Source: Amycolatopsis sp. NBC_01480
GTDB taxonomy: Bacteria > Actinomycetota > Actinomycetes > Mycobacteriales > Pseudonocardiaceae
Direction of reading: 5' to 3'
DNA length: 64,000 nt
Assembly (NCBI RefSeq): GCF_036227205.1
Contig: NZ_CP109442.1
Span: 2,480,001 to 2,544,000 of the forward strand
Shown: one piece after another, positions 35,915 to 44,034 of the stretch
Layout: every line of letters begins with the position of its first letter
Numbering within the stretch: the first letter of the stretch is position 1
Program-made: the position numbers and the translations under genes
Notes under the pieces: model-generated
What the model saw: the letters and a program-made list of their open reading frames with translations, nothing else
Database searches by the model: none
Told to the model about the DNA's origin: nothing

Positions 35915-36406
35915 ATGACCTCCATCGACGTCCTGCTCAAGCGCAACCAGGAACTCGGCAACGTCGTGCCCGGCGACCGTTCCTCGCCGAAGCCCTCGTT
36001 GCAGGTAGCCATCCTGACCTGCATGGACGCCCGGGTTCGGGTGTTCGAGATCTTCGGCCTGATCCAGGGTGAGTCCCACGTGCTGCGCAACGCCGGCGGC
36101 GTGGTGACCGACGACATGATCCGCTCGCTCGCGCTGTCCCAGCGCAAGCTCGGCACCCGCGAGGTGCTGATCGTGCAGCACACCGACTGCGGCCTCTCGA
36201 TGGTGACCGAGGACGACTTCAAGGACGAGCTGGAGCAGGCCACCGGACTGCGCCCGACCTGGTCGGTCGAGGCGTTCCGCAAGGTCGAGGACAGCGTGCG
36301 GGTGTCGATCGAACGGGTGCGGCGCAGCGACTTCCTGGCCCACACCGACAACGTGCGCGGCTTCGTCTACGACGTGAAGACCGGGAGCCTGACCGAGGTG
36401 GAGTGA
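35915..36406 (+). CDS. Beta-carbonic anhydrase
   Basis: I chose ATG 35915, six bases after ggaagg, giving 163 residues. Zinc ligands are Cys in ILTCMDARV (with Asp-Arg dyad), His and Cys in VQHTDCGLSMVT. LRNAGGVVTDDMIRSLALSQRKLGTREVLIV is the conserved core of the small beta-class enzyme (M. tuberculosis CanB, Rv3588c). It interconverts CO2 and bicarbonate in the cytosol. Its stop overlaps the mutY start, the order also found in M. tuberculosis. Confidence 0.95.
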   Translation: MTSIDVLLKRNQELGNVVPGDRSSPKPSLQVAILTCMDARVRVFEIFGLIQGESHVLRNAGGVVTDDMIRSLALSQRKLGTREVLIVQHTDCGLSMVTEDDFKDELEQATGLRPTWSVEAFRKVEDSVRVSIERVRRSDFLAHTDNVRGFVYDVKTGSLTEVE

Positions 36407-37305
36407 ACCGCATCGGCTTCAATGTCCGGGTGGCTGTGGACGCGGATGTGCTGCTCGACTGGTTCGCCGAACACGGGCGGGACCTGCCTTGGCGGGACCC
36501 GGACTGCACGGCGTGGGGTGTGCTGGTCAGCGAAATCATGCTTCAGCAGACGCCGGTCGCGCGCGTGCAGCCGATCTGGCTGGAGTGGATGGCGCGCTGG
36601 CCGGTGCCCTCGGCGCTGGCCGCGGAGACCACCGGCGAGGTGGTGCGCGCGTGGGGCAAGCTCGGCTACCCGCGCCGCGCGCTGCGGCTGCACGCGGCGG
36701 CCACCGTGGTCGCGGCCGAGCACGGCGACGTCGTACCGTCCGATGTGGACACTCTGCTCGCGTTGCCGGGCATCGGCGCTTACACCGCACGCGCCGTCGC
36801 GGCCTTCGCGTACGGCAAGCGCGCGCCAGTGGTGGACACCAACGTGCGACGCGTGGTCGCGCGGGCCGTGCACGGCGCCGGTGACGCCGGGCCGGCGTCC
36901 AACACCCGCGACATGGCCGACGTCGAGGTGCTGCTGCCGGCCGAGGACGCGCCCGCGGCGAAGATGTCGGCCGCGCTGATGGAGCTCGGCGCGCTGATCT
37001 GCACCGCGCGTTCGCCGCGCTGCGCCGACTGCCCGATTTACGAAGACTGCGCGTGGCAGCGCGCCGGCAAGCCCGCATACGCCGGGCCGGCCAAGCCCGT
37101 GCAGAAGTTCGCGGGCACCGACCGGCAGGTGCGCGGGCTGCTGCTCGACGTGCTGCGCGGCAGCGAGGGCCCGGTGGACAAGGGGCGCCTCGACCTGGTC
37201 TGGCACGAGGCCGGGCAACGCGACCGGTGCCTCGACTCGTTGCTGGTCGACGGCCTGCTGGAGCAGACGGCCGGCGGCCTGTTCGCCCTGCCTGGCGAAC
37301 ACTAA
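36403..37305 (+). CDS. mutY: A/G-specific adenine DNA glycosylase
   Basis: The 300 residues have WRDPDCTAWGVLVSEIMLQQTPV, the helix-hairpin-helix LLALPGIGAYTARAVAAFAYGK and the catalytic Asp in APVVDTNVRRVVAR. The 4Fe-4S cluster ligands are the four Cys in CTARSPRCADCPIYEDC. MutY removes adenine mispaired with 8-oxoguanine. The length is short of the 350 residues typical of E. coli, because the C-terminal NUDIX-like domain is reduced, as in other actinobacterial MutY proteins. Confidence 0.95.
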   Translation: MNRIGFNVRVAVDADVLLDWFAEHGRDLPWRDPDCTAWGVLVSEIMLQQTPVARVQPIWLEWMARWPVPSALAAETTGEVVRAWGKLGYPRRALRLHAAATVVAAEHGDVVPSDVDTLLALPGIGAYTARAVAAFAYGKRAPVVDTNVRRVVARAVHGAGDAGPASNTRDMADVEVLLPAEDAPAAKMSAALMELGALICTARSPRCADCPIYEDCAWQRAGKPAYAGPAKPVQKFAGTDRQVRGLLLDVLRGSEGPVDKGRLDLVWHEAGQRDRCLDSLLVDGLLEQTAGGLFALPGEH

Positions 37306-37395
37306 CGCGGTACGACGAAAGTCGGTAAGAAGTTGTCATGATCTTGCCCCCGGGTTAGTTTCCCCCCGACGCAGTTCCGGCGAAGGGAATTCGCA

Positions 37396-38361
37396 ATGGG
37401 GGAACCGACTCGCCGTGCCGTGCTCCGGGGCGGGCTCACGATCACCGCGGCCGGCGCGCTGGGGCTGGCCGCCGCGCGCGCCGCGAGCGCCAGCGAGCAG
37501 GCCGTGCCGGACATCCACCCGACGTCGGAGTGGAACGCCCGGCCCGCGTCCGGCGCGATCGTGGTGGAGAACCACAAGCCGACCTACATCGTCGTGCACC
37601 ACACCGTCGACCCCGGCAACAACACCGACTACTCGCTGGCGCACGCGCTCCAGATCTCCCGCGACATCCAGAACTTCCACATGGACACCCGCGGCTGGAT
37701 CGACACCGGCCAGCAGTTCACGAACAGCCGCGGCGGCTACGTCACCGAGGGCCGGCACCGCAGCCTGGAGATCCTGCGCGGCGGCACGCAGCACGTGCAG
37801 GGCGCGAACGTCGCCGACCACAACAGCGAGTGCCTCGGCATCGAGAACGAGGGCCTGTACACCAGCGTCGACGTGCCGGGGGCGCTGTGGAACTCGCTGG
37901 TCAGGCTGATCGCCTACATCGCCGACCAGTACGGCATCACCCCCGACTTCATCAAGGGCCACCGCGACTTCAACTCCACCGAATGCTGCGGCCAGGTGCT
38001 CTACAACCGGCTCCCGGAGCTGCGCACGGCGGTCGGCGGCGTGCTGGGCGTGGCCGTCACGCGGGCGGACGCCCCGGAGTGGCCGCTGCTCAAACCCGGC
38101 GATACCGGACCGAACGTGCGTACCGCGCAGACGTTCCTGCGCGCCGCCGGGTTCGGCGTGCCGGCCGACGGGGTGTTCGGCCAGTCCACAAAGGACGCCG
38201 TGGCCGCGCTGGCCGCCGCGCACGGGCTCTCCCGGGACAGCTGCACGGCGGCGATCGCGGCCGACGAATCGGGTTTCCTCGGCTCGGACGTCTGGCCGCT
38301 CATCGTGCCGTCCGGCCGCTCGACAGCGGCGTGGCGGGCCGAGCTGGCCTCGTCACGCTGA
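37396..38361 (+). CDS. Secreted N-acetylmuramoyl-L-alanine amidase with peptidoglycan-binding domain
   Basis: This encodes 321 residues. The twin-Arg signal (TRRAVLRGGLTITAAGALGLAAARAASA) has its cleavage near residue 33. The type 2 amidase domain follows at about 40-215: zinc ligands in YIVVHHTVDPGNN and later GHRDFNSTECCG, with YAIGIENEG replaced here by CLGIENEGLYT. A peptidoglycan-binding domain (LKPGDTGPNVRTAQTFLRAAGFGVPADGVFGQSTKDAV) ends at about 275. It cleaves the lactyl-amide bond of peptidoglycan outside the cell. A strong bidirectional hairpin follows. Confidence 0.9.
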   Translation: MGEPTRRAVLRGGLTITAAGALGLAAARAASASEQAVPDIHPTSEWNARPASGAIVVENHKPTYIVVHHTVDPGNNTDYSLAHALQISRDIQNFHMDTRGWIDTGQQFTNSRGGYVTEGRHRSLEILRGGTQHVQGANVADHNSECLGIENEGLYTSVDVPGALWNSLVRLIAYIADQYGITPDFIKGHRDFNSTECCGQVLYNRLPELRTAVGGVLGVAVTRADAPEWPLLKPGDTGPNVRTAQTFLRAAGFGVPADGVFGQSTKDAVAALAAAHGLSRDSCTAAIAADESGFLGSDVWPLIVPSGRSTAAWRAELASSR

Positions 38362-38423
38362 TCCGGCGGTCACGTGTGCCAGCGAGGGCGGCACACGTGG
38401 CCGACCGGACCCCCAGCTGAAGT

Positions 38424-38474
38424 CCGTCAAGGCCTCCTTACCCGCGTGGCACGCAGGTAAGGAGGCCTTGACGG
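38424..38474. repeat. Bidirectional hairpin element, family member 1
   Basis: Perfect 19-base arms lie at 38424-38442 and 38456-38474 (core caaggcctccttacc with its complement). The 13-base loop between them holds an inner gcgt/acgc stem. It stands between two converging genes and ends five bases before the hydrolase stop codon. The same plan with different base pairs recurs at 51952-52004 and 52672-52720. Confidence 0.75.
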
Positions 38475-38479
38475 CGGTT

Positions 38480-39232
38480 CTAGAGCCCGGCCAGGAACGC
38501 CTCCACCGCCCCGCGGTAGGTCTCCGGCGCCTCGTCGTGCGGCAGGTGCGCCGAACCGGGCACGACGAAGTGCTGTGCGCCGGGCACCCGCTCGGCGACC
38601 GCGGCCTGCTGACCGGCCGGCATGGCCGTGTCCTCGCCCTCCACGACCAGCAGCGGGCACCGGATTCCGTCCACAATGGACCAGTAGCTGCGGCGGCCCC
38701 ACTCGGCGGCGATCTCGTAGAGGTCCGGCAGGTCGGCGATCAGGTGGTACCCGTCGTCCCGCTCCTCGACGCACTCGGCGAAGTAGTCGCCGGCCGAGCC
38801 GAAGAACTCGCGGACGTGCGCGAGGGATTCGAACGCCTTCGGCCAGCTTTCGAAGTAGCCCCGCCAAGTCTCCACAGTGCGGCCGCGCTGGTCCGGCGCG
38901 AAGTCCTCGCTGACCACGGCGCGCACCAGCTCCGGGTGCGCCGCCGCCGTCGCCCACGCGTGCAGCCCGCCCATCGAGTGCCCGATCAGCACGCTCGGGC
39001 CGATCTCGCGCAGCACTTCGGCGACGTCGGCGGTGAACTGCTCGGTGGTCCACGGCCCGGTGTGCGGCGCGCGGCCGTGGCCCCGCGCGTCGAGGCCGTA
39101 CACCTCGCCGTACGGCTTGAGCCATTGCGCGACCCGCCACCACGTCCGGGCCCGGCCCATCAGCCCGTGCAGCAACAACACCGACACGCCCGTGCCGGAG
39201 TCGCCGCCGAACCGGATCAGCCCTGGTCGCAT
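38480..39232 (-). CDS. Alpha/beta hydrolase
   Basis: The ATG at 39232 follows ggggag and gives 250 residues. The fold elements are LLLHGLMGRARTWW (oxyanion region), the nucleophile elbow LIGHSMGGLHAWA (Ser near 92), the acid in LLVVEGEDTAMP and the catalytic His in VPGSAHLPHDEAPE. It resembles the soluble esterase/epoxide hydrolase-like group. The substrate is unknown. It converges on the amidase gene across a hairpin. Confidence 0.88.
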   Translation of the reverse strand: MRPGLIRFGGDSGTGVSVLLLHGLMGRARTWWRVAQWLKPYGEVYGLDARGHGRAPHTGPWTTEQFTADVAEVLREIGPSVLIGHSMGGLHAWATAAAHPELVRAVVSEDFAPDQRGRTVETWRGYFESWPKAFESLAHVREFFGSAGDYFAECVEERDDGYHLIADLPDLYEIAAEWGRRSYWSIVDGIRCPLLVVEGEDTAMPAGQQAAVAERVPGAQHFVVPGSAHLPHDEAPETYRGAVEAFLAGL

Positions 39233-39289
39233 CGCATCTCCCCGCTGTTGCCGGCCAGCCAATCACATCGCACCACTTAGGGTGGAACG

Positions 39290-40702
39290 ATGCGCAGCCG
39301 CCGCCTCGTCGCCATCGCCCTCGCCGGCGTGCTCGCGCTTTCCGCGTGCAGTACGGACGAACCGCCACCGATGCACCCCTCGGCGGGCGCCGCCAGCGCA
39401 GGCGATCCGTATTACCCGGGCGACGGCAACGGCGGTTACGACGCACTCGATTACCACGTCGGCGTCGGCTACGACCCGGCGAGCGGGCACCTCGACGGCG
39501 ACACCACAGTGACCGCGAAAGCCACCCAAGACCTCAGCCGCTTCGACTTCGACCTGCGCGGCCTCGACGTGCAATCGGTCGAGATCGACGGCCAGCCCGC
39601 GAAATTCAGCCGGGACAAGGCGCTCAAGCTGGTGGTCACGCCGCCTTCGCCGCTGCGCGCGGGAACGACGTTCCACACCCGCCTCCGCTACGGCGGCGAC
39701 CCGTCGAAGACCGCTCGCGAAGGCGGCAGCGAAAACGGCTGGAGCCACTCGGCGGACGGCGGCGCGTACATGGTGGGCGAGCCCCATTCGGCGGCGTTCT
39801 GGTTCCCGGTCAACGAAACCCCGCGTGACAAGGCGACCTTCAGCCTCACCGCGCACGTGCCGGCCGGCTGGACGGTGATCTCCAACGGCCGTGAACAGGG
39901 CAGCTCGACCGCGGCCGGGCAGACCACCAGCACCTGGACCGAGCCGAACCCGATCGCCAGCTACCTCACCACGATCGCGATCGACAAGTTCACCGTGGAG
40001 CGTTCGAAGCTGCCGGACGGGACGCCCGTGGTGTCCGCGTACGCGCCGGGCGCCGAGGCCCTCGAAGGCACCGGGAGCCAACTGCCCGACGTGCTCGCCT
40101 TCCTGGCCGGCAAGTTCGGCCCGTACCCGCAGAGCGCGGCCGGCGGGATCTACCTCGACGAGGACATCCACTTCTCGCTGGAGACGCAGACCCGCCCGAC
40201 GTACGCGAAGTGGGCCGAGCTGCTCACCTTGGTGCACGAGAACGCGCACCAGTGGTTCGGCGATTCGGTTTCGCTGGATTCCTGGTCGGACATCTGCCTG
40301 AACGAATGCTTCGCGTCGTACGCGCAGTGGCTCTGGTCCGAGCGCGAGGGCGAGAACCTGGACGACCGGTACCGCGCGGCCGTCGAGATCACCCATGACA
40401 GCACGGACTTCTGGGGCCAGAAGCTCACCGGGATGGGTGCCGGCCACGAGTTCGAAGGCGTGTACGACAAGGGAATCCTCGCCATGCACGCGCTGCGGCG
40501 GCGGATGGGCGAGACGGCGTTCGACCGGCTGCTGCACGAGTGGCCCGCCGAGCACCGCCACGGCAACGCGACCTGGGACCAGTTCGAGCAGCTGGTGTCG
40601 AAGATCAGCGGGCAGAACCTGACCGCGTTCGTCGACGACTGGTTCCGCGGCGCGAAACGGCCGGACGACGCCGACCTCTACCCCGGCTCCCTGCGTTCCT
40701 GA
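39290..40702 (+). CDS. Short M1 family metallopeptidase, lipoprotein
   Basis: The 470 residues begin with a lipoprotein signal (LVAIALAGVLALSAC). The M1 beta-saddle follows, then the zinc motif HENAHQWFG near residue 318 (His-Glu-x-x-His) and the third ligand Glu in CLNECFASYAQWLW. In place of the GAMEN loop it has HFSLETQTRP, as in related short actinobacterial members. It lacks the large C-terminal helical domain of full aminopeptidase N. It probably trims peptides outside the membrane. A paralogue is encoded at 50490-51935. The 3' end overlaps the converging AAA gene by 25 bases. Confidence 0.88.
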   Translation: MRSRRLVAIALAGVLALSACSTDEPPPMHPSAGAASAGDPYYPGDGNGGYDALDYHVGVGYDPASGHLDGDTTVTAKATQDLSRFDFDLRGLDVQSVEIDGQPAKFSRDKALKLVVTPPSPLRAGTTFHTRLRYGGDPSKTAREGGSENGWSHSADGGAYMVGEPHSAAFWFPVNETPRDKATFSLTAHVPAGWTVISNGREQGSSTAAGQTTSTWTEPNPIASYLTTIAIDKFTVERSKLPDGTPVVSAYAPGAEALEGTGSQLPDVLAFLAGKFGPYPQSAAGGIYLDEDIHFSLETQTRPTYAKWAELLTLVHENAHQWFGDSVSLDSWSDICLNECFASYAQWLWSEREGENLDDRYRAAVEITHDSTDFWGQKLTGMGAGHEFEGVYDKGILAMHALRRRMGETAFDRLLHEWPAEHRHGNATWDQFEQLVSKISGQNLTAFVDDWFRGAKRPDDADLYPGSLRS

Positions 40703-41367
40703 TCGGAGCTGCCGAGCAGGGACCGCGTCAGTGCGCCGCGCGCGTCCTTCATCTCGGCCAGCGCCTCGGCCAGATCGGCGTCGACGATCGTGACCTGCGG
40801 GTCCTCCGGCCGGGCGGTGATGGCGCGGAGAGTGGCGCGGCGCAGCAATTCCTTCACGAACGACGCCGTGACGCCCTCGGTGGCCTCGACGACCGGCGCC
40901 AGGTCCGCGGTCACATTCAGGCCGCGGGAGTAGAGCTCCAGCAGCGCGGCGCGGCCGGCGGCGTCGGGCAGCGGGATCTCGACGGCCAGGTCCACCCGGC
41001 CGGGCCGGTCGGCCAGCGCCTTCTCCAGCTGGCTCGCGCGGTTGGTGGTGAGCAGGAACGTGACGTCGGCGTCGCCGCCCACGCCGTCCATCGCGTCGAG
41101 CAGGCTGAACAGCAGCGGCCCGCCGCCCATGTGGTGGCTGCGGTCCTCGGCGATGAGGTCGACGTCCTCGACCACGACCACACTCGGCTGAAGCCGGCGC
41201 GCGAGCGTGGCCGCCTTGGCGACGAAACGCATGGCCGAGCCGGTCAGGACCACCACCGTGCTGCCGGGCAGCCGCCCCATCAAATACCGGACGGTGTGAG
41301 TTTTTCCGGTGCCGGGCGGGCCGTGCAAGAGCAGGCCGCGCTTCCCCCATACCTCCCAGAGTGGCAC
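40678..41367 (-). CDS. AAA family ATPase, N-terminally truncated (probable remnant)
   Basis: From GTG 41367 the frame gives 229 residues that enter the AAA core almost at once: Walker A HGPPGTGKTHTVRYL near residue 15, Walker B SVVVVEDVDLIAED, sensor 1 FLLTTNRASQLEKALADRPGRVDLAVE and a helical lid. Full-length members of this family carry about 200 extra N-terminal residues ending in a helix before KRGLLLYGPPGTGKT. Here only WEVWGKRG precedes it. No ribosome site is seen, and an HxlR gene starts where the missing part should be. Deletion on insertion of the HxlR/glyoxalase pair is the likeliest cause. Confidence 0.72.
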   Translation of the reverse strand: MPLWEVWGKRGLLLHGPPGTGKTHTVRYLMGRLPGSTVVVLTGSAMRFVAKAATLARRLQPSVVVVEDVDLIAEDRSHHMGGGPLLFSLLDAMDGVGGDADVTFLLTTNRASQLEKALADRPGRVDLAVEIPLPDAAGRAALLELYSRGLNVTADLAPVVEATEGVTASFVKELLRRATLRAITARPEDPQVTIVDADLAEALAEMKDARGALTRSLLGSSDQERREPG

Positions 41368-41383
41368 GGTCAGGGCACGAGTG

Positions 41384-41785
41384 TCATTCGGCGTCGTAGT
41401 GGTGGCGCGCGCTTTCGACCTCGCCGTGGTGGTCGGTGACCCATTGGGCGAGCGCGTGGACGATGGTGCGCAGGCTCTCGCCCAGTGGCGTCAGCTGGTA
41501 CTCGACGCGCGGGGGCACCTCGGCGTACGCGGTGCGGGAGACGACCCCGTCGCGTTCCAGGTGGCGCAGGGTGCGGGTGAGCATCCGCTGGGAGACGCCG
41601 GGAACGTGGTGCTGGAGGGCGCTGAACCGCAACGGGCCGCGGCTGAGGATGCCGATGACCAGGACCGACCACTTGTCGCCGATCCGGTCGAGGGTCTCCC
41701 GGAACGCCCGGCCGTCGTCCGGCCAGCTCTCGCACGGGTGCGGGACCGCGGCGAGGTCAGGATCAGCAGTGTGCTTTACGGACAT
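41384..41785 (-). CDS. HxlR family transcriptional regulator
   Basis: The 133 residues form a winged helix: RETLDRIGDKWSVLVIGILSRGPLRFSALQHHVPGVSQRMLTRTLRHLERDGVVSRTAY, then the wing PPRVEYQLTPLGESL. Regulators of this family often answer to reactive electrophiles or redox stress. It is divergent from the glyoxalase gene, and a long palindrome lies between the two starts, so that gene is probably its target. Confidence 0.9.
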   Translation of the reverse strand: MSVKHTADPDLAAVPHPCESWPDDGRAFRETLDRIGDKWSVLVIGILSRGPLRFSALQHHVPGVSQRMLTRTLRHLERDGVVSRTAYAEVPPRVEYQLTPLGESLRTIVHALAQWVTDHHGEVESARHHYDAE

Positions 41786-41827
41786 CAAAGTGCCTTTTGT
41801 GAGGTCATCGCCACATCCCTATGGTGG

Positions 41828-41848
41828 GGTTACGTACTGATCGTAACC
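41828..41848. promoter_or_regulatory. Probable HxlR operator
   Basis: ggttacg (41828-41834) and cgtaacc (41842-41848) are perfect seven-base arms around a seven-base spacer. The site lies between the divergent HxlR and glyoxalase genes, 15 bases from the glyoxalase ATG. HxlR proteins bind as dimers to symmetric sites of this size. Confidence 0.6.
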
Positions 41849-41862
41849 AACCAAGGAGTGTC

Positions 41863-42381
41863 ATGCCGGTCCAGCGCCTCAACCACGCCGTGCTCTACGT
41901 CCGCGATGTCGAGCGCAGCGTCGCCTTCTACACCGACCTGCTGAACTTCCGCACCGTCTTCCGCGTCCACGCCGACGGCGGCAAGGTGCCCGAGGGCGCG
42001 TTCCTGCAGGCCGCGGAATCGACCAACGACCACGACCTGGCCTTCCTCCAGGTCGACGCCCCTTCCCCCGAGAGCTCAGGCCGGCGCCCCGGGCTCGCGC
42101 ACCTGGCGTGGGAAGTGGACACCCTCGCCGAACTCCGGCAGATCCGCGGCAAGCTGGTGGAAACCGGCGCACTGGCCGACGAAATCGACCACGGCACCAC
42201 CAAATCGCTGTACGTCAATGACCCGGACGGCCTGGAGTTCGAGGTGTGCTGGCTGGTGCCCGCCGACCGCAGCGACGGGGTGGAGCGCGAGGCCTTCGCA
42301 CCGCTCGACCTGGACGCGGTCATCGCCGAATACGGCGCCGACCTCCCCGGCGGGATCGGCGTCTCGGCTCCGGCTCACTGA
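41863..42381 (+). CDS. VOC family (glyoxalase/bleomycin-resistance fold) protein
   Basis: The ATG at 41863 follows aaggagtgtc, giving 172 residues. It contains two beta-alpha-beta-beta-beta units: LNHAVLYVRDVERSVAFYTDLLNFRTVF, and HLAWEVDTLAELRQIRGKLVETGAL ending YVNDPDGLEFEVCWLVP. The metal positions (His near 6, Glu near 130) suit a dioxygenase or glyoxalase-like enzyme. The divergent HxlR regulator suggests induction by a small reactive compound. Confidence 0.88.
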   Translation: MPVQRLNHAVLYVRDVERSVAFYTDLLNFRTVFRVHADGGKVPEGAFLQAAESTNDHDLAFLQVDAPSPESSGRRPGLAHLAWEVDTLAELRQIRGKLVETGALADEIDHGTTKSLYVNDPDGLEFEVCWLVPADRSDGVEREAFAPLDLDAVIAEYGADLPGGIGVSAPAH

Positions 42382-42499
42382 ACCGGCAACCGTCGTTTTC
42401 CCCGGCAGGCCGTCAGGCCCGGCCCGTCGGTCACCACGGACCGGGAAAGATCACTTTCCGTACCTCAACTACGCACGCCGGGATCAGTAGGCTGGGGGC

Positions 42500-42808
42500 A
42501 TGGCAGTGGTCAAGATCAACGCAATCGAGGTCCCCGAAGGCGCCGGCCCCGAGCTGGAGAAGCGCTTCGCCGCGCGGCTGCACGCCGTCGACAACCAGGA
42601 GGGCTTCCTCGGCTTCGAGCTGCTCCGCCCGATTTCCGGCGAGTCGCGCTACTTCGTCTACACGAAGTGGGAGTCGGAAGAGGCTTACCAGGCCTGGGCG
42701 GCCGGCCCGGCGCGCGAGGCCCACGCGGGCGAGCGGGCGAAGCCGGTTTCCTCCGGCGCGAGCCTGCTGGAGTTCGAGGTGGTCCAGGCGTCCAAGCCGG
42801 GTGAGTGA
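42500..42808 (+). CDS. Antibiotic biosynthesis monooxygenase (ABM) domain protein
   Basis: The 102 residues match the ABM/heme-degrading small dimeric ferredoxin-like fold: VVKINAIEVPEGAGPELEKRFAARL, FLGFELLRPI and RYFVYTKWESEEAYQAW. The Asn-x-x-x-Trp-x-x-x-His set of IsdG heme oxygenases is only partly present, so heme breakdown is possible but not shown. It overlaps the Sir2 gene by eight bases and probably shares its transcript. Confidence 0.82.
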   Translation: MAVVKINAIEVPEGAGPELEKRFAARLHAVDNQEGFLGFELLRPISGESRYFVYTKWESEEAYQAWAAGPAREAHAGERAKPVSSGASLLEFEVVQASKPGE

Positions 42809-43610
42809 CGAACTCATCCGCGCGGCCGAGCTGATCCACGGCGCCGGCGCGCTGCTGGTCTGCGCCGGCGCCGGCATGGGCGTGGACTCCGGGCTGCCCG
42901 ATTTCCGCGGCGGCGAGGGGTTCTGGCGGGCCTACCCGCCGTACGCCCAGCTCGGCCTGCGCTTCGAAGAGCTGGCCGACCCGCGGCACTTCGCCGACGA
43001 CCCCGAGCTGGCGTGGGGCTTCTACGGGCACCGGCTGGCCCTGTACCGCCGGACCGTGCCGCACCACGGGTTCGCGCTGCTGCGCGCGTGGGGCGAGGCG
43101 AAACCCGGTGGCGTTCGCGTGTTCACGTCCAATGTGGACGGCCAGTTCCAGGCCGCCGGCTTCGCGCACGTCGCCGAGGCGCACGGCTCGATCCACCACC
43201 TCCAGTGCGTGGACGGCTGCACGGACCAGATCTGGCCGGCGTCCGATGTGGACATCGACCTCGACGAGGCGACCATGCGCGCCCGCCCGCCGCTCCCGTC
43301 GTGCCCGCACTGCGGCGGCCTGGCCCGGCCCAACATCCTGATGTTCGGCGATTTCTCCTGGGTGCCCCACCGTACCGAGGCGCAGCTCGACGAGCTGACC
43401 ACGTGGCGGCGCGAGAACCGGGACCTGGTGGTGGTCGAGCTGGGCGCCGGGCAGGCCGTGCCCACCGTCCGCCGTTACGCCGAGCTGGCCAGCGCCGCGA
43501 ACGGCGCGCTGGTCCGGATCAACCCCCGCGAGCCCGAGGTCCGGCATGGCCGCGGCGTCTCGATTGCAGCCGGGGCGCTGGAGACGTTGCTCAGTCTTGG
43601 CCTCGGTTGA
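42801..43610 (+). CDS. Sir2-family NAD-dependent deacylase
   Basis: The 269 residues start at GTG 42801, eight bases inside the previous gene. The NAD loop is CAGAGMGVDSGLPDFRGGEGFW. TSNVDGQFQAAGF and EAHGSIHHLQC carry the catalytic Asn-Asp and His. A zinc site follows with Cys in LQCVDGC and LPSCPHCGG. It removes acyl groups from lysine with NAD. This is an atypical class of bacterial sirtuins, recognisable by Gly-Val-Asp-Ser in place of Gly-Ile-Ser-Ala-x-Ser. Confidence 0.9.
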   Translation: MSDELIRAAELIHGAGALLVCAGAGMGVDSGLPDFRGGEGFWRAYPPYAQLGLRFEELADPRHFADDPELAWGFYGHRLALYRRTVPHHGFALLRAWGEAKPGGVRVFTSNVDGQFQAAGFAHVAEAHGSIHHLQCVDGCTDQIWPASDVDIDLDEATMRARPPLPSCPHCGGLARPNILMFGDFSWVPHRTEAQLDELTTWRRENRDLVVVELGAGQAVPTVRRYAELASAANGALVRINPREPEVRHGRGVSIAAGALETLLSLGLG

Positions 43611-44034
43611 GGTGCAGGAGCGGGAACGGGCGGCCCTCGCCGTCCGTCTCGGACCGGCCCACGACCACAAACCCTTGCCGCGCATAAAAACCGGCCGCCT
43701 GCGGGTTCTGCTCGTTGACGTCCAGGGTCAACGCCGGATAGCGGCCCAAAGCCTCACGTAACAACGCCGTGCCGACCCCGCGGCCACGGAAGTCGTTGTG
43801 CACGAAGAGCATGTGCAACTCGCCACCCCCGGTCCCGGAGAAGCCGGCCACCCGCCCGTCCACCACGGCCACGGTCAGCTCCACTTCCGGCAGGTAACCC
43901 GGGACCAGCGCCGCGTAGTACTCGACATCCTCGGGTGTAAGGAAGTCGTGCGTGGCCTCGACGGCGCTGCGCCAGACCTCCAGCAGTCTCGGGAATTCCG
44001 GCGGTCCTCGAGCAGCCCGCAGCTCGACGGTCAC
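43591..44034 (-). CDS. GNAT family N-acetyltransferase
   Basis: I set the start at GTG 44034, which overlaps the endonuclease gene stop by four bases; this gives 147 residues. The acetyl-CoA loop is FVHNDFRGRGVGTALLREAL (RxxGxG/A type). TLDVNEQNPQAAGFYARQGFVVVGRSETDGEGRPFPLLHL closes the fold as in RimI-like and YjgM-like enzymes. It acetylates a small amine or protein N-terminus of unknown identity. The 3' end overlaps the Sir2 gene by 20 bases, converging. Confidence 0.86.
   Translation of the reverse strand: MTVELRAARGPPEFPRLLEVWRSAVEATHDFLTPEDVEYYAALVPGYLPEVELTVAVVDGRVAGFSGTGGGELHMLFVHNDFRGRGVGTALLREALGRYPALTLDVNEQNPQAAGFYARQGFVVVGRSETDGEGRPFPLLHLNRGQD

Noticed and set aside
39263..41350. 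695-residue minus-strand ORF across the M1 and AAA genes
   Set aside because: Its composition is that of a GC-rich antisense shadow (Arg/Gly/Val-rich, no motif), and the plus-strand M1 gene and minus-strand AAA frame explain the region.
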